Source of the DNA: Pseudomonas pseudonitroreducens
GTDB lineage: Bacteria; Pseudomonadota; Gammaproteobacteria; Pseudomonadales; Pseudomonadaceae
Reading direction: 5' to 3'
Assembly (NCBI RefSeq): GCF_021603645.1
Contig: NZ_BQHJ01000003.1
Span: 124,001 to 188,000 of the forward strand
Length of the DNA stretch: 64,000 nt
Shown here: positions 35,695 through 43,113 of the stretch, piece after piece
How positions within the stretch are numbered: the first letter of the stretch is position 1
Layout: each line of letters begins with the position of its first letter
The notes under the pieces: generated by a model
Seen by the model: only the letters and a program-made list of their open reading frames with translations
What the model was told of the DNA's origin: nothing
Databases searched by the model: none
Program-made: the position numbers and the translations under genes

Positions 35695-37017
35695 TCAGAA
35701 GCGATAGCCGACGTAGAGTTGCAGTGCATCGAAGGTGTCGTTGCCAAACACTTCGCGCGCCGCGGCCTTGGGTTTCACCCAGTTGTACGAGAGCGTGGCG
35801 AACAGCTGGGTACTCGCCGCCCAGTCCAGGTACAACGCGGCTTCATCGGCGAAGCGCCGGTCGCTGACGGGCTGACCGTAGTAGTTCTTTTCGTCCAGGG
35901 AGAACTGGTAGTACGCCGTGCCCGCGCTCAGGCCTGGGGCGATCTGGCCGGCCAGGCGCCACATGTGCACGCGCTCGTTGCTGTCGTTGAGCAGGTAGTT
36001 ACCGACCACATCACCGATCACCCAGGAGCCGCGCTCGGTGTAGGCCTTGCTCAGCGGGTCCCAGCTCTTGCGGCGATTGTCACTCGGGTCGTCGTCGCCG
36101 GAGAACAGCGCATAGCGGTAAGTCAGCTGCGGCTGCAGGGGCAGGCTGGCGAAGCCGTAGTCCAGGCGCACGTACCAGGCGTGGGCGGAAAAATTCACCT
36201 GTTCGCCCTCGCCGGTCTGCAGGCCGTACTCGGCGCTGATCGCCAGTTCAGGCAGGGCATCGAAGCCGCCGTCGAGCCAGCGCAGGTTGTACACCTGCAT
36301 GCCGTTGCGCGGGGCTATCTGGTTGGCCTGGCTGCTGACGTCGCTGACTTTCAGGGCCATCAGGCCGAGCTGGCCACGCAGGAAGGGGTAGTCGAGGTTG
36401 GCGCCGCTGAAGCGGGCTCCACCCAGGTCATCGTCGTTGCGCAGGCTGAAGGCCTGGCCGGATAGCGCGCCGCCACGATAGGCAAGGATGGCGCCATCGC
36501 GAAAGGCGGTGCGTGGGCCGGACCAGTACGCTCCTTCGCCGAGCAGGTCAAGGTTGCCGTCGGCGAGGATGAAGCCGGTACCAACGCGGAAGTTCTGGTT
36601 ACCCAGGGTCAGGCGCCAGGGGCCGCGCTCGATGCCGATATAGAGTTCTTCCAGCGACGTCTTGCCGTCCGAGTTGCGGGTGTAACCGCCGGCGTCGCCG
36701 TCGCCGAAGGTATGCGCGGCGACCAGTGAGGCGCCGCCGACCAGGCGCAGGTCCTGGTCCAGCGTGTAGCGGAAGCTCGCTTCGGGTTTGAGGAAGGCTT
36801 CCTGCCAGACGGCCCGTTCGCCCTTCACCTCGCCGCTGCGATAGTCGCGCTGGCCGGCGCCGAAGTTGACGTTGTGGCTGTCGATGAAGGTGGCGCCGCT
36901 GCTCAGGCCGAAGTCCGCCTGCAGGTCGCCATTCTCGTAGTGGCTGTCGGCGTGGGCGAGGCTCGCCAGGGAGGCGAGCAGGAAGGTGGAGAAAGAACCC
37001 AGGTGTTGGTTGTTCAT
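35695..37017 (-). CDS. Putative outer-membrane beta-barrel (porin-like)
   Basis: A 440-residue outer-membrane protein with a signal peptide (LASLASLAHA, cleavage near residue 23) and alternating-strand sequence throughout, closing with ALQLYVGYRF, a terminal Phe typical of BAM substrates. It resembles alginate-export/OprD-like specific porins in size and in aromatic belts (RNDDDLGGARFSGANLDY), but I cannot place it firmly. It lies 109 bp after the MFS gene on the same strand, and the deacetylase gene overlaps that MFS gene, so it probably admits the same substrate. Confidence 0.8.
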   Translation of the reverse strand: MNNQHLGSFSTFLLASLASLAHADSHYENGDLQADFGLSSGATFIDSHNVNFGAGQRDYRSGEVKGERAVWQEAFLKPEASFRYTLDQDLRLVGGASLVAAHTFGDGDAGGYTRNSDGKTSLEELYIGIERGPWRLTLGNQNFRVGTGFILADGNLDLLGEGAYWSGPRTAFRDGAILAYRGGALSGQAFSLRNDDDLGGARFSGANLDYPFLRGQLGLMALKVSDVSSQANQIAPRNGMQVYNLRWLDGGFDALPELAISAEYGLQTGEGEQVNFSAHAWYVRLDYGFASLPLQPQLTYRYALFSGDDDPSDNRRKSWDPLSKAYTERGSWVIGDVVGNYLLNDSNERVHMWRLAGQIAPGLSAGTAYYQFSLDEKNYYGQPVSDRRFADEAALYLDWAASTQLFATLSYNWVKPKAAAREVFGNDTFDALQLYVGYRF

Positions 37018-37126
37018 GAAGGAGCTCTGCGCTGTTGTTATTGGGATGGCAGGAGTTCAGGGCGCACTCGCTCGCGACGTGCCCGAAGGCACGCCGGAGA
37101 CAGGTGCGAAGTTGTTATGCGAAGGG

Positions 37127-38304
37127 TCAGGCGCGGCGACGGGCCAGTGGCAGGATCGCCAGGAACGACAGTGCGCAGATGGCCGCGGAGACCTGCAGCA
37201 ACAGGCTGAAGTTCTCCGTCTCGCCCAACAGCCAGGCCGCCAGCGAGGGGCCCACGGCGAGGCCGCCGCAGATCGCCAGGTTGGCCAGCACCACCAGCTT
37301 GCCGCCCTGGCGGTCGTAGTCGCTGATGGCCGCGAGGAGGAAGGGCAGGGCGAAGGTCCAGGCGAACTTGAAGGCGCAGGCCGCCAGCACGTAGCGCAGC
37401 AGCGAGACGTCACCGAGCAGGCCGATCAGGCTCGACGCCATCGCCAGGTAGCCCAGTGCGAGCAGCCATTGGCGCTGGCCACGGATGCCGATCCAGCTGG
37501 CCAGCGAGGCGCCCACCACTCCCAGCAGGGAGGCGCTGGCCAGCGCGCTGGAGCTGTCGGCGGCACTGATGCCCTGGGTCCGCGCGAGCTCGCCGACGAA
37601 GGTCCAGATGCCGGCGAGGCTGAGGTAGAACAGGAAGATCGCAGTCATGCCCAGGGCGATTTTCCCCAGCGCGGCGCGTGCCTGGCTGGGCGGCAGGGCT
37701 TCGGCCTGATGGTCGCTGCCCGCCGGCAGGGAGCGGATCAATGGCAGGCAGGCGGCGGTGAACAGGGCGATCAGCAGGAAGAAGCTGGCGACCCGCCAAT
37801 GGCTGAACAGCCACGGCATGAATTGCAGGCTCAGCGCTGCCAGTACCAGTTGGCCGGTGACCCACAGGCCGAAGGCCCGCGCCGCGTTTGGCAAGGTGCC
37901 TGCGGTGCCCAGGCAAACCAGCACCAGCGCCGCTTCGGAGAACGCGGTGAGGAAACGCAGTGCCACCAGCAGTGGATAGGACGGTGCCGGGGTATTCATC
38001 AGCACGGCGCTGAGCAGGTTGCCGAGGAGGAACAAGGCGGCGGCTACCGCGGCGATCCGGCGCCAGTTGTAGCGGCGCATCCAGAAGTAGGTGGGGATGG
38101 TGGAGATCGCCATGGCCCCAGTTCCATGCTGAACAGGAAGCCGACCTGGCGATTGTCCAGGCCCAGTTCAGCGATGTACCGGCTGGCCAGGGCCGGTGCA
38201 GTGAGCAGAACCAGCGGGCCGATGGCGGAAAACAGCACCACCGCCAGCAGGCGCAGGCGCTGCTGCACCGGACTGAGCAGCAGGGGCGCGGTCAGGGTGC
38301 TCAT
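37127..38304 (-). pseudogene. MFS transporter gene interrupted by a one-base frameshift
   Basis: Two adjoining frames together make one 392-residue, 12-helix MFS protein. Residues 1-63 (MSTLTAPLLLSPV to FLFSMELG) read from the ATG at 38304; then at the C4 tract 38116-38119 the frame is lost, and the remaining 328 residues (AISTIPTYFWMRRYN onward) continue in another frame, starting at 38113. Adding one C to the tract restores the whole protein. Helix 2 loses continuity, so transport would fail unless the tract is a sequencing error. The ATG overlaps the deacetylase stop by four bases. The 328-residue part has its own ATG at 38113 but lacks the first helices. Confidence 0.85.
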
Positions 38305-39431
38305 GCTTCCACCTTTTGCTGGCGAGTGGGGAGCAATGGGCTGTCGTAGCGAGCACGCAGGTTGGCGATCCACTGCCGCTGGTGCTCGGCCAGTGCCTGC
38401 CCGGGCAAGGCGCGCATCGCCGCCAGGTGCGGGTCCTGGATGTCGCTGGCAATACCGCTGAGCGTCTCGATCACGGCCAGGCCGAAGTAGGGCACCGAGT
38501 TGGGCTCGTAGCCGCCTTCGTGGCACAGCACCAGGCGTCCGTCGCAGAGCTCGTCGGCCAGCGTCATCAGCTTCGCGGTCATGGCCCGGTAGGCATCGCT
38601 GTGGAGCATCATGCGTCCCAGCGGGTCGTGGGCACCGGCGTCGAAGCCGCAGGGCACCAGAATCAGTTGCGGGCGATGGGCGCGCAGGGCGGGCAGCACG
38701 ATCTCGTCGAAGGCATGCAGGTAGGCTCCTTCGCCGCAGCCGGGCGGCAGTGGCACGTTGAGGTTGAAGCCGGTGCCGGCGCCGCCGCCCTGCTCGTCGA
38801 CGAAGCCCGAGTCCTGTGGGTAGTTGCCGTCCTGATGCAGGGAGAGGGTCAGGACCCGTGGGTCTTCCCAGAAAATACTCTGCGCGCCGTTGCCGTGGTG
38901 CACGTCCCAATCGACCACGGCGATGCGTTCCAGGCCGTGCTCGACCATCGCCACCTGAGCGGCCAGCGCGGCATTGGCCAGCAGGCAGAAGCCGCGGCCG
39001 CGATCCGCTTCGGCGTGGTGGCCCGGCGGGCGTACCAGTGCGTAGGCATTGCGCGCGTCACCGCGCAGCACGTGTTTGACGGCCTGGATCACGCCACCGG
39101 CGGACAGCCGCGCGATGTCGTAGCTGCCGTGGCCAAAGGGCGTGTTGTCGCCGGCGTCGCCGCCGCGTCCCGCGCTGAGCTCCTGCAGGCGGGCGAGGTA
39201 GCGGGCGGTGTGCACCCGCAGCAGCTGCTCCTCGGTTGCGGCCACTGGCTTGACCGCCAGCAACTGTTCGGCCAGGCCGCTGACGTCCAGCAGGTTCCTC
39301 AGCCGGCGCTTGGTTTCCGCGTTTTCGAAATGCAGGCCGGGCTGGATGCCCAGGCCGGGGGCGAACAGGCCGGCATAATTGCCGGTGTCGTGCCACATGT
39401 AGTGTTCATGCCAGACGAATGCCGTGGTCAT
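38301..39431 (-). CDS. Class II histone-deacetylase-like amidohydrolase (HDAH / acetylpolyamine deacetylase)
   Basis: A 376-residue zinc amidohydrolase of the bacterial class II HDAC group, resembling HDAH of Alcaligenes/Bordetella FB188. Landmarks: VWHEHYMWHDTG at the start, the active-site His pair in RPPGHHAEAD (about 145), the zinc ligands DWDVHHGNG (about 183) and GFDAGAHDPLGRMM (about 268), and EGGYEPNSVPYFGLA near the end. All catalytic residues are present. It would remove acetyl groups from small amines such as acetylpolyamines; the true substrate is unknown. The ATG at 39431 is preferred over 39488 on homology. Its stop overlaps the MFS start (ATGA), so the two are coupled. Confidence 0.9.
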   Translation of the reverse strand: MTTAFVWHEHYMWHDTGNYAGLFAPGLGIQPGLHFENAETKRRLRNLLDVSGLAEQLLAVKPVAATEEQLLRVHTARYLARLQELSAGRGGDAGDNTPFGHGSYDIARLSAGGVIQAVKHVLRGDARNAYALVRPPGHHAEADRGRGFCLLANAALAAQVAMVEHGLERIAVVDWDVHHGNGAQSIFWEDPRVLTLSLHQDGNYPQDSGFVDEQGGGAGTGFNLNVPLPPGCGEGAYLHAFDEIVLPALRAHRPQLILVPCGFDAGAHDPLGRMMLHSDAYRAMTAKLMTLADELCDGRLVLCHEGGYEPNSVPYFGLAVIETLSGIASDIQDPHLAAMRALPGQALAEHQRQWIANLRARYDSPLLPTRQQKVEA

Positions 39432-39612
39432 TGGCGTAATCCTTGTTGTTGTTTGGAATGCCGCACCGTGCGCAGGCGGATTGGGCAAGGCAGGGCGAGA
39501 GTAGGAAGGCGCCGGAGCAGGGTAAATACACCCGTGGGGGTAGAGCCCCGTCGGGCAACAGGCGGCCGTGTTCCCTGCGGGAACAGTGCTGAGGAAGGTG
39601 GGTAGGCGCGGA

Positions 39613-40425
39613 TCAGCGCGGCAAGGGCAGCAGGCCGCTGGCGGAGTGGCGGAGGAACAGGTCGCAGAGTTGCAGCTCGGAGCGCACGCCGAGGCGCGTA
39701 TAGAGGTTGCGCCGATGCACCTTGACGGTTGCCTGGCTGATGTTCAGCTGGCGAGCGATCAGCTTGCTGGAGTTGCCCTGCAACATCAGCCGGGCTATTT
39801 CCTGCTCGCGCGGCGTCAGCAGGCCGTCGGCGAAGGACGCCAAGGCCCGCGACAGACTGTCGTCGTCCGGCGGCTGGACGAGGTTATCGCAGTTCTGTGC
39901 AAAGCCGCCCAACAGGTGCTGCAGCAGCGGGTAAAGGTTGCGCAGGGCGCGCAGCTCGGCGGTGCTGGCCAGGTTGCGCTGGCGCCGGCCGATGGACATC
40001 ACCAGCACGGTGTTGTCGCAGTCGTTGAAGAGAATGTCGATCTCATCGTCCAGGTGCAGTTCGCGGTAGTAGTGCTTGTAGTAATCGCTGCCGTGCAACT
40101 GGCTGGTGCGCTGGTTGACGCGCAGGATGCCGCTGCTCATGCCCTGGCGGATCGAGTTCGATACCGGGTCCAGGCGATACATGCCGTCGAGGTAGCGCTC
40201 GATGTATTCGGCATGGTGCTGGTCCGGGTAGTCCTCGTAGAGAATGCGCGGGCAGCCGTCGCCGCTGTACGCCTTGATGATCACATTGTCATGGGCGAGG
40301 ACGGGTTGCAGGCTGTGCGAGAGCAGCACGGGGAAGTCCGGATGGCCCTTGTGCTCCAGCAACCGCGCAAGGTTCTGGTTCCAGTCGGCGCTGGCCTGGG
40401 TTGCCAGCAGGTTGCTCAGTTGCAT
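39613..40425 (-). CDS. LuxR-family regulator of the deacetylase cluster
   Basis: A 270-residue regulator with a C-terminal LuxR helix-turn-helix: LLTPREQEIARLMLQGNSSK and LIARQLNISQATVKVHRRNL. The N-terminal 190 residues are not a receiver or a recognisable acyl-homoserine-lactone domain, but contain aromatic-rich stretches (HHAEYIERYLDGMYRLDPVS, DYYKHYYREL), as in solo LuxR regulators of amine and aromatic catabolism. It lies 181 bp upstream of the deacetylase gene on the same strand and is the obvious candidate regulator of that cluster. It is divergent from the MBL hydrolase gene. Confidence 0.9.
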   Translation of the reverse strand: MQLSNLLATQASADWNQNLARLLEHKGHPDFPVLLSHSLQPVLAHDNVIIKAYSGDGCPRILYEDYPDQHHAEYIERYLDGMYRLDPVSNSIRQGMSSGILRVNQRTSQLHGSDYYKHYYRELHLDDEIDILFNDCDNTVLVMSIGRRQRNLASTAELRALRNLYPLLQHLLGGFAQNCDNLVQPPDDDSLSRALASFADGLLTPREQEIARLMLQGNSSKLIARQLNISQATVKVHRRNLYTRLGVRSELQLCDLFLRHSASGLLPLPR

Positions 40426-40544
40426 CGGCGTGTTCTCTGCATTCGATCTTGTTCTTTTTCAGGGGAGTTGCTGCAATATGGGTGCCATTCGGCCGCCGAT
40501 AGCCATGCCGGCTTCGCTGGTCGCTCACCGCTCCGGAGTAATCG

Positions 40545-41186
40545 ATGACCGATCAGCTTTCTCTCATCCGCGAAACCTTCCCCGTCGGCCCCTTGCAGTG
40601 CAACTGCACCATCATCGGCGATCCGCTGACGAAGAAGGCCATTGTCGTCGACCCGGGCGGCGACCACGAACTCATCCTGCAGCGTCTCGACGCGCTGGGG
40701 CTGAAAGTGGTCAGCATCATCCACACCCACGCGCACCTGGACCACTTCCTCGCCTCCGGGCAGATGAAGGAGAAGACCGGCGCGACCCTGCACCTGCACA
40801 AGGACGACCAGTTCCTCTGGGACAACCTGGAAATGCAGTGTCGCATGTTCGGCGTGCCCTACAAGCCGGTGCCTGCGCCGGACCAGTGGTTGGCCGATGA
40901 CGAGGAGCTGGCCTGCGGCTGTGGCGTGGCGCTGCACACGCCGGGACACACGCCGGGTTCGATGAGCTTCTGGTTCCCCAGGGACAAGCTGCTGATCGCC
41001 GGCGACACCCTGTTCCGCCGCAGCATCGGCCGCACCGACCTGTGGGGCGGCGACTACGCCACCATCGAGCGCTCGATCCGCGATCGCCTGTATTCGCTGG
41101 ACGAAGAGGCGACCGTGGTCACGGGGCACGGTCCGGACACCTGCCTGGGTGACGAGATGCGCGAGAATCCCTTCATCCGTGCTTAA
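40545..41186 (+). CDS. MBL-fold hydrolase (glyoxalase II-like)
   Basis: A 213-residue metallo-beta-lactamase-fold hydrolase. The zinc motif HTHAHLDH is at residues about 60-67, the second site in HTPGHTPGS near 130-138, the bridging Asp in GDTLFRRSIGRTDL near 155, and the final His in GHGPDTCLG near 194. The sequence and length match the glyoxalase II-like or persulfide-type subgroup; it lacks a rhodanese domain. Reaction not assigned. It opens MTDQLSLIRETFPVGPLQCN, the conventional start. Single gene, followed after 86 bp by the OmpA lipoprotein gene. Confidence 0.9.
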   Translation: MTDQLSLIRETFPVGPLQCNCTIIGDPLTKKAIVVDPGGDHELILQRLDALGLKVVSIIHTHAHLDHFLASGQMKEKTGATLHLHKDDQFLWDNLEMQCRMFGVPYKPVPAPDQWLADDEELACGCGVALHTPGHTPGSMSFWFPRDKLLIAGDTLFRRSIGRTDLWGGDYATIERSIRDRLYSLDEEATVVTGHGPDTCLGDEMRENPFIRA

Positions 41187-41271
41187 GGTTGCTACGGAAT
41201 TATTTGCACGACCTAAGCTCTAATCTGCCGCCCGCTAATGGGTGTTTCGCTATTTCGAGGAGTCATCCGAC

Positions 41272-41982
41272 ATGTTCACCGCACGTAGTCTGTCCATGGT
41301 TGCGGCTGCCACCGCCTTTGCTCTCATGGCCGGTTGCGCCTCCCAGAATCCCTATGATCCCAATACCCAGGTTCCTGCCGAGGGCGGCGTGAGCAAGACC
41401 GCCAAGTATGGTGGCCTGGGCGCACTGGCGGGTGCCGTCGCTGGCGCCGCGATCAACCACAACAACCGCGGCAAGGGCGCGCTGATCGGCGCCGCCGCCG
41501 TGGGCGCCGCGGCTGCGGGCTATGGCTACTACGCCGACAAGCAGGAAGCCAAGCTGCGCCAGCAGATGCAGGGCACCGGTGTGCAGGTCGAGCGCCAGGG
41601 TGACGATATCAAGCTGATCATGCCGGGCAACATCACCTTCGCCACCGACTCGGCGAACATCGCGCCGTCCTTCTACACCCCGCTGAACAACCTGGCCAAC
41701 TCCTTCAAGGAGTTCAACCAGAACAGCATCGAGATCGTCGGCTACACCGACAGCACCGGCAGCCGCCAGCACAACATGGACCTGTCCCAGCGTCGTGCGC
41801 AGTCGGTGGCCAGCTACCTGACCTCGCAGGGAGTCGATGCTTCCCGCGTCAGCACCCGTGGCATGGGGCCGGACCAGCCGGTTGCTTCCAACGCCGACGT
41901 CAACGGCCGCGCGCAGAACCGCCGCGTGGAAGTGAACCTGAAGGCGCTGCCGGGCGCGCAGACCCAGCAGTACCAGCAGTAA
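41272..41982 (+). CDS. OmpA-family lipoprotein (YiaD-like)
   Basis: A 236-residue outer-membrane lipoprotein. The signal peptide has the lipobox LMAGC (Cys near residue 21). Next is a glycine-zipper segment (LGALAGAVAGAAINH and GALIGAAAVGAAAAGYGYY, residues about 48-88), then the OmpA-like peptidoglycan-binding domain with the family motif NSIEIVGYTDSTG and LSQRRAQSVASYL. It links the outer membrane to the cell wall. CGAGGAG at 41256-41262 supports the ATG at 41272. In memory, the order with the acyltransferase and pta-ackA genes is that of PA0833-PA0836. Confidence 0.92.
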   Translation: MFTARSLSMVAAATAFALMAGCASQNPYDPNTQVPAEGGVSKTAKYGGLGALAGAVAGAAINHNNRGKGALIGAAAVGAAAAGYGYYADKQEAKLRQQMQGTGVQVERQGDDIKLIMPGNITFATDSANIAPSFYTPLNNLANSFKEFNQNSIEIVGYTDSTGSRQHNMDLSQRRAQSVASYLTSQGVDASRVSTRGMGPDQPVASNADVNGRAQNRRVEVNLKALPGAQTQQYQQ

Positions 41983-41994
41983 GCGCTGCCCATG

Positions 41995-42023
41995 AAAAAG
42001 CCCGCCGATTGGCGGGCTTTTTT
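41995..42023. terminator. Terminator after the OmpA-family gene
   Basis: AAAAAGCCCGCC and GGCGGGCTTTTTT form a 12-bp stem around GATT. Confidence 0.88.
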
Positions 42024-42041
42024 GTGCCTGGCGGGAAGGGC

Positions 42042-42115
42042 GTAGGAGCGGACTCCGTCCGCGATCGGTTTCCGGCGCGATGCGGGGCCTATCGCGGACG
42101 GAGTCCGCTCCTACA
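42042..42115. repeat. Family C repeat, intact pair
   Basis: GTAGGAGCGGACTCCGTCCG and CGGACGGAGTCCGCTCCTAC, exact inverted arms with GCGATCGG and ATCG beyond them and a 33-base spacer. It is the clearest copy of the family. Confidence 0.85.
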
Positions 42116-42122
42116 AGATCCG

Positions 42123-43031
42123 TCAGGCCTTGGCGGGGAATTCGCGGTGCAACTGGGCCAGCAACTGGTCCTTGCGCTCCCACAACTGGTTCACCCACAG
42201 CTGGAATTCGGCGCGGTAACCCTCGTCCTGGTCATAGCTCTTGCCGATGAACTGGCGTGGGATTTCCAGCTCCTCGAAACGCACTACCACCGAGCGCAGC
42301 TTGCCCGAGAGCAGGCACCAGAAGGTCGGGCGACCATCGGGGTAGTGAATGGTGACATTCACCAGGGTGCGCAGTTGCTCGCCCATGGCGTCGAGAACGA
42401 AGGCGATGCCGCCGGCCTTGGGCTTGAGCAGGTGCTGGAAGGGCGAGGCCTGCTCGTCATGCTTCTCCTGGGTGAAACGCGTGCCTTCGAGGAAGTTGAA
42501 GATCGCCACCGGAATACGGCTGAACTTGGCGCACGCCTTGCGCGTGGTTTCCAGGTCCTTGCCTTTCTTTTCCGGGTGCTTGGCCAGGTACGCCTTGGTG
42601 TAGCGCTTCATGAAGGGGAAATCGAGCGCCCACCAGCACAGGCCGATCACCGGAACCCAGATCAGCTCCTGCTTGAGGAAGAAGCGCAGCAACGGGAGGC
42701 GGCGATTGAGCTGGTACTGCAGGACCAGGATGTCCACCCAGCTCTGGTGATTGCTGGTGACCAGGTAGGAGTGGTCGTAGTGCAGCCCCTGCAGGCCTTC
42801 GACGTTCCAGCGCGTCTTGCCCACCAGGTTCATCCAGCCCTTGTTGCAGGTGATCCAGCTTTCGGCGATCACGCTCATGACTTTGCTCAGCAGCAACTGG
42901 GCGGCGTTGAACGGCAGCAGCAACTTGATGATCGACATGCCCAGCAGCGGGATACACCAGCACAGCGTGCTGACCACCAGGATCAGGGTGGCGAGGATGC
43001 CGCGCAGAGTGTGCGGGAGGAAACTCAACAT
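42123..43031 (-). CDS. YihG-like 1-acyl-sn-glycerol-3-phosphate acyltransferase
   Basis: A 302-residue inner-membrane acyltransferase of the YihG branch of the PlsC family. It has an N-terminal membrane helix (ILATLILVVSTLCWCIPLL, about 12-31), the HX4D motif in NHQSWVDILVL near residue 93 and a substrate-binding motif FLEGTRFTQEK near 178. YihG-type enzymes influence the acyl composition of phospholipids, often favouring polyunsaturated or unusual chains. Length is normal. The ATG at 43031 starts MLSFLPHTLRG. It lies 82 bp downstream of the pta stop on the same strand and may be in its operon. Confidence 0.9.
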   Translation of the reverse strand: MLSFLPHTLRGILATLILVVSTLCWCIPLLGMSIIKLLLPFNAAQLLLSKVMSVIAESWITCNKGWMNLVGKTRWNVEGLQGLHYDHSYLVTSNHQSWVDILVLQYQLNRRLPLLRFFLKQELIWVPVIGLCWWALDFPFMKRYTKAYLAKHPEKKGKDLETTRKACAKFSRIPVAIFNFLEGTRFTQEKHDEQASPFQHLLKPKAGGIAFVLDAMGEQLRTLVNVTIHYPDGRPTFWCLLSGKLRSVVVRFEELEIPRQFIGKSYDQDEGYRAEFQLWVNQLWERKDQLLAQLHREFPAKA

Positions 43032-43113
43032 CGAGGAATGGTCCTTGTACGTAGGCGCCCGGTCGGCCGGGCGCGTGATGCGTTCGTGGGCACATCCCTC
43101 GTGCCTTGGGTTA

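Noticed and set aside
38111-38121. Programmed frameshift in the MFS gene
   Set aside because: No slippery heptamer or stimulatory hairpin was seen, and the overlap is a plain C4 tract; a one-base mutation or error is simpler.
38301-39431. Histone deacetylase gene as a recent eukaryotic acquisition
   Set aside because: The protein resembles bacterial class II amidohydrolases such as HDAH, and base composition matches its neighbours.
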